Shown: positions 28,589 through 37,557 of the stretch, one piece after another
Layout: every line of letters begins with the position of its first letter
Position numbering within the stretch: position 1 is the first letter of the stretch
NCBI GenBank assembly: GCA_963741355.1
Contig: CAVUIG010000014.1
Span: 1 to 64,000, forward strand
Direction of reading: 5' to 3'
Length of the DNA: 64,000 nucleotides
From: CAIWHR01 sp963741355
Lineage (GTDB): Bacteria; Pseudomonadota; Gammaproteobacteria; Burkholderiales; Casimicrobiaceae
Notes under the pieces: generated by a model
Databases searched by the model: none
The model's input: the letters and a program-made list of their open reading frames with translations, nothing else
What the model was told of the DNA's origin: nothing
Made by a program: the position numbers and the translations under genes

Positions 28589-29033
28589 ATGCCATTCGAG
28601 TTCCGCGCATTGCCGTTGTCGCCGCGCATCGTCCTGTGCCTCGCGCTGGCCGGAACGACTGCGCGCGCCGCGGGCGAGCAGGCCGAGCAGTTCACTCCGG
28701 AATATCCGCCAGCTCCACACGACTTACGACGCGAAGCATTCGCCGAAGATCGTCGCGCCCGACTCGGTCAAGCGCGGCGACTGGTTCACCGTGACGGTCA
28801 GCGTCGGCGCCGGTGCGACAGCATCCCGTCGCTGGCCGAGCATTCGGTCCGCTACATCGCGCTCTACAAGGACACGGTGGAGATCGCGCGGGCGTACCTG
28901 CACCCGGTGTATTCGGCGCCGACCGTGACGTTCACGATCGCGCTGGACGAAGGGGGAATCGCTGCGGGCGCTCGCCGAGCCCAACCACTCCGCGGCCTGG
29001 GAAGCCTCGAAGAAGATCGAGGTCAAGCCCTGA
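28589..29033 (+). CDS. Exported superoxide-reductase-like (class II SORL) protein lacking the Cys ligand
   Basis: A protein of about 147 residues, with a signal peptide (RIVLCLALAGTTARAAG), then the SOR/neelaredoxin fold: KHSPKIVAPDSVKRGDWFTV, QHPSLAEHSVRYIALYKD (two metal His), YLHPVYSAPTVTFTIALDE and LRALAEPNHSAAWEASKKIE. Classical class II proteins have CNIHGLWE at the last site, with the axial Cys and fourth His. Here the Cys position is Pro, and a His follows two residues on, so it may not reduce superoxide. Three frames must be joined (breaks near 28700, 28825 and 28960). It sits beside a cupredoxin-like gene on the opposite strand. Confidence 0.68.
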
Positions 29034-29057
29034 GGCCCTGAATACCGCGCCGATCCG

Positions 29058-29757
29058 TCAGCGGGCTTTCATCTCGACGGTGACGCGCCCGGGCTGCTTG
29101 TCGGCGACGGTGACGCTCGCCTGCGATCGTGCCGAGCCGCTCGTGCCAGATCTGGAGCTTGTACTGGCCCGGCGGGAGATTGTCGAACGAAAACTGCCCG
29201 TCGGCGCCGGTGATCGCGTAGAAGGGGTGCGCCGACACGACGACCCAGCCGACCATCCACGAGTGGAGGTCGCAGTTGATCTCGCACGATCTCCGGCTTG
29301 GCGAAGGTGACGGGAATCGTCGCGGCTCTTCGGCTGCGTGCGGTTGAACGACACGTTGAGCTTCGGCGTCGCGTGAATGTTGTGGAGCAGGCGGTCGCTG
29401 TTCAGGAAGTCCACGGTGCCGCCCGCGGGAACGACGACGACGCGCGGGATGAACACGCATCCGTTCTGGTCCATCTCGATCTTGGCCTGCGGAGGCGCGG
29501 CGGCGCCGGCCGGCGGATTCTCCAGCCACACGACGGCGTTGCGCAGCTCCTTCTGCGGTGACACCAGGAGGTCGCCGGGCGTCCTTCTCGGTGCCGCAGA
29601 CGTACTGGTCGATCGTGACGTCGATCTTCTTCTGCGCCGGAACCGCGCCGGTGACGGTCACCTTGCCCTTGATCGAAGCGCCGAGCCCGATGCCCGGCGC
29701 ACACAGCAGCACGGCCATCAGTGCCGCCGCTCCGCCCGTCATTCGCACTTTCTTCAT
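29058..29757 (-). CDS. Exported cupredoxin-like/carboxypeptidase-regulatory-domain protein, frameshifted
   Basis: About 232 residues. The ATG at 29757 has ggag 6 bases upstream, and the signal peptide is ALMAVLLCAPGIGLGASI. The mature part has KGKVTVTGAVPAQKKIDVTI, NAVVWLENPPAGA, VVVPAGGTVDFLNSDRLLHN with a histidine, NCDLHSWMVGWVVVSAHPFY with the Cys-His pair typical of blue-copper loops, and AITGADGQFSFDNLPPGQYK followed by LQIWHERLG, a carboxypeptidase-regulatory sandwich. This combination is seen in periplasmic copper or methanol-type electron-transfer accessory proteins. At least three single-base shifts are needed (near 29570, 29310 and 29115). Copper binding is inferred. Confidence 0.72.
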
Positions 29758-30372
29758 ACGACGCTCCTTGCGCGTTGCATTCGCCTGCCCCGGCGGCGCC
29801 AAGGGGCGCCGTCACCGGCACCGCGAGCCGGAAAGCGGTCGAGCGTAGCCCGGGCCATCGAGGTGGTCAAGACGGGCGGCCACGGGGGCTCGTGGCGGGG
29901 AAGGTCGAACGCATGCGCGCCGGGCTTACGGTTCCCGCACCGGATACGAGTTGTCTCGCGCCGGCAGGTGATGCGCGGAGGACGCCTCGCCACGCGGTCG
30001 CGGCTGTCGCGCGCGCATGACCCGTAGCGTGCGGCGCGTTCTTGCTGCCGCCGCGAGACGCGCGATGCAGTACCGCTGCGCAGGATCGCACGACGGCAAT
30101 GCGCACAGCGCGGATTGTAAGAATTTCAGTTGCGCGATGCGAGCAACCGTTGCTTTGTAAATCCTTCGCGCGCCGTACTTCGATTGATTCCCGGAATATG
30201 CGTGTCCGCGTCGGTGTTGACTCGATGTCGATATTGATCTCGATTTTGATTCGGGGGTCGATTTTGATTTCAACACCGGCATAGGCATCGATGGTTCGAG
30301 CGGCGTGGCCGACATCGCGCCGCATGATCCGTCGATCATCGGGTCCCGTACTCGACACGCGAGGAGAATCCA
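29758..30372. other. Long intergenic region with AT-richer part and short direct repeats
   Basis: These 615 bases have no gene I can support. From about 30100 to 30290 the composition is distinctly less GC-rich. At 30225-30272 a short degenerate repeat of the form TCGATnTTGAT occurs three to four times (tcgatattgatctcgatttt, then tcgattttgattt). The ribosome site for TIGR03118 (gaggaga) is at 30361-30367. Confidence 0.55.
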
Positions 30373-31552
30373 ATGCGCAAATTGCAATCAACGATCGCGG
30401 CGCTTTCGCTCGCCCTGCTTCTCGGCGGCGCGGGGCAGGCGGCCGCCCAGTTCTATACGCAGCACAATCTTGTCTCGGACGTTCCGGGAATGGCGGATCT
30501 CACGGACCCGGCGCTGATCAACGCCTGGGGCCTGGCGGCATCCGCGAGCTCCCCCTGGTGGATATCCAACAACGGAAGCGGCACGTCGACGCTCTACAAC
30601 GGCAACACGGGCGCGAAGATCCCTCTGACGAATCTTCCGTGTCAGTGCGTCATCGTTCCCGGAGCGCCGACCGGTACCGTGTTCAACGGCGGAGCGGGAT
30701 TCGTCGTGACCGATCCGGTGAGCGGAGCCAAGGGGCCGGCGCGGTTCATCTTCGCGAGCGAGGACGGCTCGATTTCCGGCTGGAATCCCACGGTTCCGCC
30801 GCCCGTCCCGCCGCCGCCGCTCGTGTCGAGCCAGGCGATCATCGCGATACCGCCGTCCGACGCCAACATCTACAAGGGACTCGCCATCGCGAGCACCAAT
30901 CCGGGCGACGTGAACGGTGACTTTCTCTATGCCACGAACTTCCATGCGGGAACGGTGGACGTGTTCGATCACGCGTTTGCTCCCGTGCACATGCCCGGCG
31001 CATTCATCGGACCCGAAACTTCCCAAGGGCTATGCGCCGTTCGGCATCCGGAACATCAATGGCACGATCTACGTCACCTACGCGTTGCAGGACGAGGATG
31101 CGGAGGACGACGTCCCCGGCATGGGGCACGGCTTCGTGAACGCGTTCGACACTGCCGGCACGCTGCTTCGCAGGGTTGCGTCGCGCGGCACGCTCAACTC
31201 GCCGTGGGGACTTGCGCTCGCGCCCGGCGATTTCGGAAAATTCAGCGGCAACCTGCTGATCGGCAACTTCGGGGACGGGCGCATCCACGCCTACGAGCTT
31301 CCCGGCACGCGCAGCAGGGGAGAGTCCGACGAAGAGGACGACGGGCTCGGCAACGGCGAATACCGTCACCGCGGCATGCTGCACAGCGCGGGCGGGCCGC
31401 CGCTCGAGATCGACGGGCTGTGGGGATTGTCGTTCGGCAACGGCGGGACGGCGGGACCGACCAAAGAGCTGTTCTTCACCGCCGGGCCGCAAGACGAATC
31501 GCACGGCCTGTTCGGGTCGATCCTTCCGGTGGCGCGGAAGGGGAATCGTTGA
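30373..31552 (+). CDS. TIGR03118-family exported protein
   Basis: About 392 residues. The signal peptide is IAALSLALLLGGAGQAAA. The mature sequence matches TIGR03118 throughout: QFYTQHNLVSDVPGMADLTD, ALINAWGLAASASSPWWISN, TSTLYNGNTG, GPARFIFASEDGSISGWNPT, IYKGLAIASTN, FLYATNFHAGTVDVFD, LPKGYAPFGIRNINGTIYVT, FSGNLLIGNFGDGRIHAYEL and DGLWGLSFGNGG. The family is a beta-propeller of unknown function. A frameshift near 31020 splits it. It stands alone, with a gaggaga ribosome site and a hairpin terminator after it. Confidence 0.85.
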
Positions 31553-31609
31553 GCCTGACCTGACGACTTGGCGCAAGGCGCGCGTAATGCAGTCGTCAGG
31601 ATAGCGTCG

Positions 31610-31642
31610 GCGTGGCGCCGTCAAGAGGCGACGGCGCCACGC
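31610..31642. terminator. Hairpin between convergent genes
   Basis: Arms gcgtggcgccgtc (31610-31622) and gacggcgccacgc (31630-31642) form a perfect 13-bp stem with a 7-base loop, followed by atttcc on the plus strand. It lies between the convergent TIGR03118 and SRPBCC genes, so it likely terminates both. Confidence 0.65.
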
Positions 31643-31671
31643 ATTTCCGCGATGGGTGCGTCAGCGGGTGG

Positions 31672-32229
31672 TCAGGCCGACTCGATCTTTCGCCGCATCG
31701 AGGAAAGCAGGTGCCGGTGGAACATGTGGCACACCGTCGCCTCGATCGGCTTCCATAGCCAGCCTGGCCGCTTGGGGCTCACGTATCGCGTCGTGATCGC
31801 GACTTCGGTGCCGCGTCCCGGAAGCTCCGTGAGCGCGTAACAGCCACCCGACAGGATCGTGCCGCCGACGGCGAGGTCCTGCTCGACGACGTCGAACCCG
31901 TAATGCCGGCCCGCGTCGATCCGGGTCACGCGCTTCAGCAGATGTCCATCGCGATACACGCAGGTGGTTTCGTCGCCGACGGCCGATTTCCTGCCTTCGA
32001 TCCGGATCGGCACCGGCAGGAACAGGCGCAGATAGAGCGGAGGAGGCGAATCGATCTCCTCGTAGAACATCAGGCCGTCCCACACCTGTTCCGGCGGGGC
32101 GGCGAATTTCATCCGGGTGACGACCGACGTCGACGGGCGCATGTTCTCCGGTGTGATGCGTGAGCGGGCGTCGTCCGGCGCGGATGCGCGGGTCCCGGCC
32201 GCGGCGGTTTCTGCGGTGGATTGGATCAT
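31672..32229 (-). CDS. SRPBCC-family (START-like) protein
   Basis: A 185-residue protein with an SRPBCC ligand-binding fold: STSVVTRMKFAAPPEQVWDG, LMFYEEIDSPPPLYLRLFLP, CVYRDGHLLKRVTRIDAGRH, YGFDVVEQ and LTELPGRGTEVAITTRYVSP, ending CHMFHRHLLSSMRRKIES. Such proteins bind lipids or polyketides, but this one is not assigned. The ATG at 32229 overlaps the stop of the DUF3419 gene (ATGA), so it is coupled to DoxX-DUF3419-SRPBCC. It is intact. Confidence 0.8.
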   Translation of the reverse strand: MIQSTAETAAAGTRASAPDDARSRITPENMRPSTSVVTRMKFAAPPEQVWDGLMFYEEIDSPPPLYLRLFLPVPIRIEGRKSAVGDETTCVYRDGHLLKRVTRIDAGRHYGFDVVEQDLAVGGTILSGGCYALTELPGRGTEVAITTRYVSPKRPGWLWKPIEATVCHMFHRHLLSSMRRKIESA

Positions 32230-33143
32230 TGGACTCGTTCGAATGTGGAAGCGGGGCGCACGTCGACCACACCCCAGAGCATGGCCCGATCCTCGTCGGC
32301 GTGATTGGTGAGAAGGCTGGCGGGGGCCTCGCGGAAACTCCTGTGCACGACGATCGCATCGGGTCTCGCGGCGCGCTTCACCGCGGCCATCAGCCGCCGC
32401 TCGTATCCGGCCTCGGCCCCGTCGAGGATGTTCGACAGCGCGAAGCCGTCGAAGCTTTCGGCCGGTTCGCGCTCCAGGTACGACGCGGCGTCGGCGTGGA
32501 CGAGCCGGATCGACTTCGCTTCCGGAGGCGGTGTCGCGTCGGGCAGTTCCCCCTGCAACAGCGCGCGCGCATACGGGTTCGCGCGGTTGGAGTGCCGTGC
32601 GAAGCAGCGTTCCATGCGTCCGCGCATGACCGCACCGAGGCGGGGTGGCAGGAGGTCGAGGAACGGCGAGGCGTACACGGCGCGCAGCGCGGTCAGCGAG
32701 AAGAAGCCGTCGAGCACGGTGCGAAACCTTCGCGTGTCGAGGTGCCGCCGCCAGTACGCGATCTGCTCGCCCGGGTCGTCGAGGTCGAGGAACGCCTGGA
32801 CGCGCGAGGGCCACCAGCCGGCGAGCGGGCCGAACGTCCGTCCGAATGCCATGACGCGCTCGGCGGCGCCGTGAACGCCGGGCTCGCCGGCGAATCGCCG
32901 CTCGGCATAGGCGAGCTGCACGGGATTGATGTCGACGGCGACGACCTCGTGCTGCGGTGCGAGCGCCATCGCCGTGCAGCCCGCCGAGGCGATGCACAGC
33001 ACGCGGCCTCCGGGCCGGAAGGCACGCTGCTCGATCGACGCATCCTCGTAGACTCGGCCGAACAGCACCTTGCCCGGACCGTCGCGCGCGTCGAAGCGGC
33101 CGTGCTCCCAGACGGTCTCGGCGGCGCTCGTGCTCACGACCAT
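32226..33143 (-). CDS. DUF3419 (BtaA-like) SAM-dependent 3-amino-3-carboxypropyl transferase family protein
   Basis: A 305-residue protein. The SAM-binding region is GGRVLCIASAGCTAMALAPQ, then VVAVDINPVQLAYAERRFAG, which matches the DUF3419 pattern VDxNPxQ. Later motifs include YWRRHLDTRRFRTVLDGFFS, DLLPPRLGAVMRGRMERCFA, ALSNILDGAEAGYERRLMAA and DAIVVHRSFREA. BtaA in betaine-lipid synthesis is the known DUF3419 enzyme and is longer, so the substrate here is uncertain. The ATG at 33143 overlaps the upstream DoxX-like gene by 10 bp, and its own stop overlaps the SRPBCC start. All three are a likely operon for a lipid or small-molecule modification. Confidence 0.78.
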   Translation of the reverse strand: MVVSTSAAETVWEHGRFDARDGPGKVLFGRVYEDASIEQRAFRPGGRVLCIASAGCTAMALAPQHEVVAVDINPVQLAYAERRFAGEPGVHGAAERVMAFGRTFGPLAGWWPSRVQAFLDLDDPGEQIAYWRRHLDTRRFRTVLDGFFSLTALRAVYASPFLDLLPPRLGAVMRGRMERCFARHSNRANPYARALLQGELPDATPPPEAKSIRLVHADAASYLEREPAESFDGFALSNILDGAEAGYERRLMAAVKRAARPDAIVVHRSFREAPASLLTNHADEDRAMLWGVVDVRPASTFERVQ

Positions 33144-33517
33144 CCCGGCAGGCTCGCGCAGACCCACACCAGCACGAGAAAGGCGAAGTTCTTCACGACC
33201 ATGCCGGCCGGGTCATGAATGATCCGGCGCGCCCAGAGGAGTCCGCTCGCGTTGAGCGCGACGAGCAGCAGCGTCTGGAACGCGGCGCACAGGACCGGCG
33301 AGATCGCGCTGACCGTCCATGCGGCCACGGCGATCTCGATCACACCCAGCGTCCGAAGAAAGTGTGCTCCGAAGCGTGGCCCGAGCCCCGGCACCGCCGC
33401 GACCACTTCGAATTCGTGCGGCTGTCCGCGCAGGAGCTTGCACCAGAGCCCTTCGTAGAGCCAGACGGCCGCCACCGCGAAACGAATCAGCCAGAGCGGC
33501 GGCAACAGCATCGACAT
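33134..33517 (-). CDS. DoxX-like membrane protein
   Basis: A 127-residue protein with four membrane segments: LWLIRFAVAAVWLYEGLWCK, LRTLGVIEIAVAAWTVSAIS, LCAAFQTLLLVALNASGLLW and NFAFLVLVWVCASL. It resembles the DoxX-like family (PF13781). The family is often co-encoded with redox or lipid enzymes; the molecular role is unknown. It is the first gene of the DoxX-DUF3419-SRPBCC operon and is intact. Confidence 0.8.
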   Translation of the reverse strand: MSMLLPPLWLIRFAVAAVWLYEGLWCKLLRGQPHEFEVVAAVPGLGPRFGAHFLRTLGVIEIAVAAWTVSAISPVLCAAFQTLLLVALNASGLLWARRIIHDPAGMVVKNFAFLVLVWVCASLPGWS

Positions 33518-33843
33518 CGTGACCGGTCCTCCCCCTTCGACCTGATTGTCTTCCCGCGATCGTCACCAAGACATCGCTAGGCCGTGCGCATCCGGAAAAT
33601 TGCTCGGAGAGCCGGTACCGCGAAACATTGGCTGAATTCGTCGAGCGACGCCTGATGCACGGGCGAAGATGGCGAAGCGAAAATCGCCGCGCTGGAGACT
33701 GCTCGCTCAGGTCAAAGTATCCGTGCCATCGGCGCAATGGTCAAACGCCTGTGAGTCGAGGGCGCGAACATGCGACGGAATGCCGCGGGACGGCACTCTG
33801 GAACAGTCTCCTCGCGCGGCGCGAAGAACCCTCGCAACCGCGG
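33518..33843. other. Intergenic region, no gene
   Basis: Between the DoxX-like start and the PQQ-propeller stop lie 326 bases, less GC-rich than the coding flanks. I see no gene, hairpin or repeat in it. Confidence 0.5.
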
Positions 33844-35148
33844 CTACTCCAGCGCGTAGAGGTTGCCGTCCGTGCTGCCGAAATAGACGGTTCCACCGAC
33901 GACGAGCGGTGACGAAAAGATCGATCCTGCCCCGAATTGCAGATTGGCGGCGACGATCGGCGTTTCGCGCCAGCTGGACCAGAAGACCATCGGCGCGTTG
34001 AATTTCCGCTCTGACGTCAGGACCCAGCCGTCATTGCGTCTCGAGCTTTCGGTCGTGAATTCCCACAGGAGGTTTCCGCTGTCGAGGTCGCGCGCCTCCA
34101 GCGTGCCGTTGAGGACGCCGAGGTAGACCACGTTTCCTGCCACCGATGGCGACGAAAATACATAGGCCTTGCCTTGCTGGCGCGCGATCGGCTTGCCGGT
34201 CTCAGCGTCGAGCACGTGGTAGAGGCTCGAGTCCGACGTGCCGAATATCACCTTGCCCTGTGTCACGGCCGGCGAGCTGATCACCCAGCTGCCGGCATTG
34301 TCGAAGCGCCATTTCTCCTTGCCGGTCGCGGCATCGATCGCATAGAGCTTCGAATCCCGGCAACCGGTGTACACGACGCCATTCACGACGGCCGGGGAGG
34401 ATTGGAATCCGACCTGGTTGTGGATGATCGGATCCTCGCCGCCGTGAAAACGCCATTTCTCCGCGCCGGTCCTTGCATCGACCGCGTAGAAGTAGCTGTC
34501 CCAGCTTCCGAAGTAGACGACGCCTTCGGCGTACGCGGGCGACGCATGCACGACGTCGCCCGTCTGGAATTTCCATTTCAGGTCTCCGGAAATCGCGTCC
34601 AATGCGTACAGGTTTCCGTCGCCGCTGCCGAAATACACCACGCCTTCGCGCACGACGGGGCTCGACAGGAACACGTCGAACGGGTCGGCAACGGTCTGGT
34701 TCTTCGGCTGAAAGCCGTGTAGCCCCTTCGCCTCGAAGCGCCGCTCGCCTCCGGTGGCGAACTTCCAGCGCGGCGTCCCGGTGCGCCGGTCGAGCGCGTA
34801 GAACTTGCCGTCATAACTGCCGACGTAGAGCGTCTCGCCGGCGATCGCCGGGGTCGCCGCCACCGGGCCGCCGGTCTTGCGCTTCCAGAGCTGGCGGCCG
34901 TCGAGGGCGTTCACGGCATACACGTTTCCGTCATCGCCGCCGAAGTAGATCGTGCCGTCCGCGTAGACCGGCGATGAGACGATGCGGTCTCCCGTCGGGA
35001 ACGTCCACTTGATCCGGTGGAATTGACGAGGTCCCGCGCCCGGATACGCTCCGGCGTGGGCGGCATCGCCGCGAAACGTCGACTGCGCGGCGGCAACGCC
35101 GGAGCCGACGACGGTCGCAATGGCGAATGCCACGAGCACGAGCTTCAT
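33844..35148 (-). CDS. Exported PQQ-type beta-propeller (BamB-like) protein
   Basis: A 434-residue protein with a signal peptide (LVAFAIATVVGSGVAA) and seven or eight propeller repeats of the form SPVVxxGVVYFGSxDGNLYALDAxTGxxxWKFxTG; examples are VVYFGSWDSYFYAVDARTGA and VVYLGVLNGTLEARDLDSGN. Such propellers act as scaffolds (BamB) or as PQQ-dependent dehydrogenase-like folds, but the catalytic Asp-Glu and Ca2+ residues of dehydrogenases are not evident. The start at 35148 overlaps the upstream gene's stop (ATGA). The gene is intact. The function is not assigned. Confidence 0.82.
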   Translation of the reverse strand: MKLVLVAFAIATVVGSGVAAAQSTFRGDAAHAGAYPGAGPRQFHRIKWTFPTGDRIVSSPVYADGTIYFGGDDGNVYAVNALDGRQLWKRKTGGPVAATPAIAGETLYVGSYDGKFYALDRRTGTPRWKFATGGERRFEAKGLHGFQPKNQTVADPFDVFLSSPVVREGVVYFGSGDGNLYALDAISGDLKWKFQTGDVVHASPAYAEGVVYFGSWDSYFYAVDARTGAEKWRFHGGEDPIIHNQVGFQSSPAVVNGVVYTGCRDSKLYAIDAATGKEKWRFDNAGSWVISSPAVTQGKVIFGTSDSSLYHVLDAETGKPIARQQGKAYVFSSPSVAGNVVYLGVLNGTLEARDLDSGNLLWEFTTESSRRNDGWVLTSERKFNAPMVFWSSWRETPIVAANLQFGAGSIFSSPLVVGGTVYFGSTDGNLYALE

Positions 35149-35873
35149 GATGTCCTCCCGGCGGGCCGGTGCAATACCAGGGGCAGCTCGAGCGGTCCCA
35201 GCTCGATGATTCCATTTATCTCGCCGCGCTCACTGGAATAGCGTCCCTCGAACGCGACCTGATTCGCCTGCGATTCGATTCTCAGCAAATTGCCCTCCGC
35301 GATCACGAGGTCGACCGGCAGATCGGTGGTCTGCTTGCCGACGACGACGAATCTTGCCGTCGCCCCAGCATCCGCGTGATTCTCGAAGGTGATCGTGACG
35401 TGCCGCGGATAGCCGCCGAGCTCGAAGTCGCCGGTCCATTGATGTTCGACCTCGGCGCTCACCGGAGTACTTCGCGGCGCCAACTCGACCTGCGAGGGAC
35501 CGCTCCGCTTGAGGGTGAATTCGGCCGCATTGCCACCCTGCTTCATTTCGCCGGACATGGCGCCCGCAGCGGTCAGGCGCGCGGTGAATCGCGCCGGCCC
35601 GTCGGGAGGGCTCGCGAGCAGTTTTCCGGTGTCGAACGCCACGCCGGTATCGCTCACCACGATGTTCGACAAAGGCGCTCCCTTGATCCCCAGCCCGGGA
35701 ACGATGAACGACCCCGTCCACGCGCCGTCCTTGCCGGGAGCGAGGTCGATGACCAGCGGCAAACTTCTTCCGGGGATATGGATCGATCCTTCCCAGCGGC
35801 CTTCCGGCGATGTCGCGGCCGCGAGCGCAAGGCTCGGCAGGCTCAATGCAAGAACGATGACGATTCGTCGCAT
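35145..35873 (-). CDS. Exported protein made of two copies of a domain usually found N-terminal to alpha/beta hydrolases
   Basis: A 242-residue protein with a signal peptide (IVIVLALSLPSLALAAAT). Two similar halves follow: GRWEGSIHIPGRSLPLVIDL with GAWTGSFIVPGLGIKG, GEMKQGGNAAEFTLKRSG; and HQWTGDFELGGYPRHVTITF with AEGNLLRIESQANQVAFEG, GEINGIIELGPLELPLVLHR. The first half resembles the beta-sandwich that precedes hydrolase domains in some exported esterases. Here no hydrolase follows. It overlaps the PQQ-type gene start, so they are co-expressed. The function is unknown. Confidence 0.7.
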   Translation of the reverse strand: MRRIVIVLALSLPSLALAAATSPEGRWEGSIHIPGRSLPLVIDLAPGKDGAWTGSFIVPGLGIKGAPLSNIVVSDTGVAFDTGKLLASPPDGPARFTARLTAAGAMSGEMKQGGNAAEFTLKRSGPSQVELAPRSTPVSAEVEHQWTGDFELGGYPRHVTITFENHADAGATARFVVVGKQTTDLPVDLVIAEGNLLRIESQANQVAFEGRYSSERGEINGIIELGPLELPLVLHRPAGRTS

Positions 35874-36299
35874 GAGGCGCTCCCTCCGTGGTCGAATGTT
35901 CGAGCCGTGCAGGCGATGGAATGCCTGGCGTCGCAAGGTGATTCGCCGCGCACGGGTGCCGTGGTGCGGCGATACCCTCCGACACGAGATCGTAAGAGAA
36001 GACGATGGCGCCACGACCTCGCGGCGACGGGGCGCGGCGGGAGTCGATGAGGCGCACCGATGCGCGACATGACGGGCGCCCGCACGGCGGCGGACGCCCG
36101 ATCGCCCGTTTTCGCCGACGTCGCCCTGCGGCGCGCGGGTTTCGCCGATCGGGATCCGGCGGTCGGTACAATCTGCACGAAGGTGGCGGCTGTCGTAGCG
36201 CCGCGTCGTGCGAGCCGTGCGGCGCCGGGAGAACCGAGGCAAGGACGCATCGAAGCGGGTCCACGAGCAAGTGGTCCCGAATTTGGCAAAGGTGCCCGC
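35874..36299. other. Divergent intergenic region upstream of cbpA
   Basis: These 426 bases separate the exported-repeat gene (minus) from cbpA (plus). No gene is supported. A heat-shock promoter for cbpA is expected here but I could not identify it. Confidence 0.5.
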
Positions 36300-37241
36300 A
36301 TGAAATACAAGGATTACTACGCGATTCTCGGCGTCAAGAAGGACGCGAGCGCCGACGACATCAAGAACGCCTATCGCCGCCTCGCGCGGAAATATCATCC
36401 CGACGTCTCCAAGGAGAAGAACGCCGAGGAGAAATTCAAGGAGATGGCCGAGGCCTACGAGACGCTCAAGGATCCGGAGAAGCGCGCGGCCTACGATCAG
36501 CTCGGCAGCCATGCGCCGGGTCAGGAATTCCGGCCGCCGCCGGATTGGGGCGAGCATTTTGCGCAAGGGCAGCGCGGCTTCGACGACATCGACCTGTCCG
36601 ATCTGTTCGCCGCATTCGGCGCGCGCTCCGGCCGCGGCCGCGCGCGTCCGGCGGATCAACCGATGGCGGGCAGCGATTTCGAAGCCGTCGTGCGCCTCAC
36701 GTTCGAGCAGGCCTTCCACGGCACCGAGGTGGACCTCGAGATGTCGGCGCTCGAATGGGCGCCGGACGGCGGCATGCGGCGCGTGCCGCATCGCGTGAAG
36801 ATGCGCATCCCGCGCGGCGTCACCGATGGCGAGACGCTGCGCGTGCCCGGCAAGGGAGGGAAGGGCGTCAACGGCGGCCCGGACGGCGATCTGTATATCG
36901 GCATCGAGGTCGCCGATCACCCTCTCTATCGTGCATCGGGCAGGGATCTCTACATGGACCTTCCGCTCGCGCCCTGGGAGGCGATTCTCGGCGCGACGGT
37001 CGATGTTCCGACGCCCGGCGGCGCGGTCGCGCTGAAGGTGCCTCCCGGCACGCGGGCGGGACAGCAGTTGCGCCTGACGGGCCGCGGCATGACCCGCGGC
37101 GCCGAAGCGGGCCACCTGTACGCGATCGCGCGCATCGAGGTGCCGACGATCGTCGATGAAAGGGAGAAGGCGCTGTTGCGGCAGCTCTCCGAGATTTCGA
37201 ACTTCAATCCGCGCGCGCACCTGCAGGAGGCGACATCATGA
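36300..37241 (+). CDS. cbpA: Curved-DNA-binding DnaJ-type co-chaperone CbpA
   Basis: A 313-residue DnaJ-class protein. The J-domain is at residues 1-70 with the HPD motif in ARKYHPDVSKEKNAEEKFKE; a Gly/Phe-type linker follows with FDDIDLSDLFAAFGA; the C-terminal substrate-binding domains contain RIPRGVTDGETLRVPGKGGK and DLYIGIEVADHPLYRASGRD. There is no Cys-rich zinc domain, so it is class B like CbpA. CbpA works with DnaK and can bind curved DNA. The ATG at 36300 starts the J-domain directly. cbpM overlaps its end (ATGA), which strongly supports the assignment. Confidence 0.93.
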   Translation: MKYKDYYAILGVKKDASADDIKNAYRRLARKYHPDVSKEKNAEEKFKEMAEAYETLKDPEKRAAYDQLGSHAPGQEFRPPPDWGEHFAQGQRGFDDIDLSDLFAAFGARSGRGRARPADQPMAGSDFEAVVRLTFEQAFHGTEVDLEMSALEWAPDGGMRRVPHRVKMRIPRGVTDGETLRVPGKGGKGVNGGPDGDLYIGIEVADHPLYRASGRDLYMDLPLAPWEAILGATVDVPTPGGAVALKVPPGTRAGQQLRLTGRGMTRGAEAGHLYAIARIEVPTIVDEREKALLRQLSEISNFNPRAHLQEATS

Positions 37242-37552
37242 CTGCACACGTCGAAGACGCGCTGTGCCTCGACACGATGACCGAGGTGACCTTCACCGAG
37301 CTCGTCACCGCGTCAGGATTGCCCGAATCCGAGCTGCGCGAGCTGGTGCGCTACGGGGCGCTGGTCCCGAGCGATCCCAACGCCGCGACATGGACGTTCG
37401 AGGCGCGGTGGCTCGTGGTGGCGAGGACCGCGTCGCGGCTCCGCCACGACTTCGAGCTCGATTCGCACGCGGTCAGCGTGGTGCTGGGCTACGTCGAGCG
37501 AATCGAGCGCCTCGAGGCGGAGATCCGGGCGCTGCGCTCGCGGCACGGCTGA
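37238..37552 (+). CDS. cbpM: Chaperone modulator CbpM
   Basis: A 104-residue MerR-like helix protein: EVTFTELVTASGLPESELRE, LVRYGALVPSDPNAATWTFE, LVVARTASRLRHDFELDSHA and VVLGYVERIERLEAEIRALR. CbpM binds the CbpA J-domain and inhibits its co-chaperone and DNA-binding activity. The start overlaps cbpA, which is the conserved order. The gene is intact. Confidence 0.9.
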   Translation: MTAHVEDALCLDTMTEVTFTELVTASGLPESELRELVRYGALVPSDPNAATWTFEARWLVVARTASRLRHDFELDSHAVSVVLGYVERIERLEAEIRALRSRHG

Positions 37553-37557
37553 CGCCG

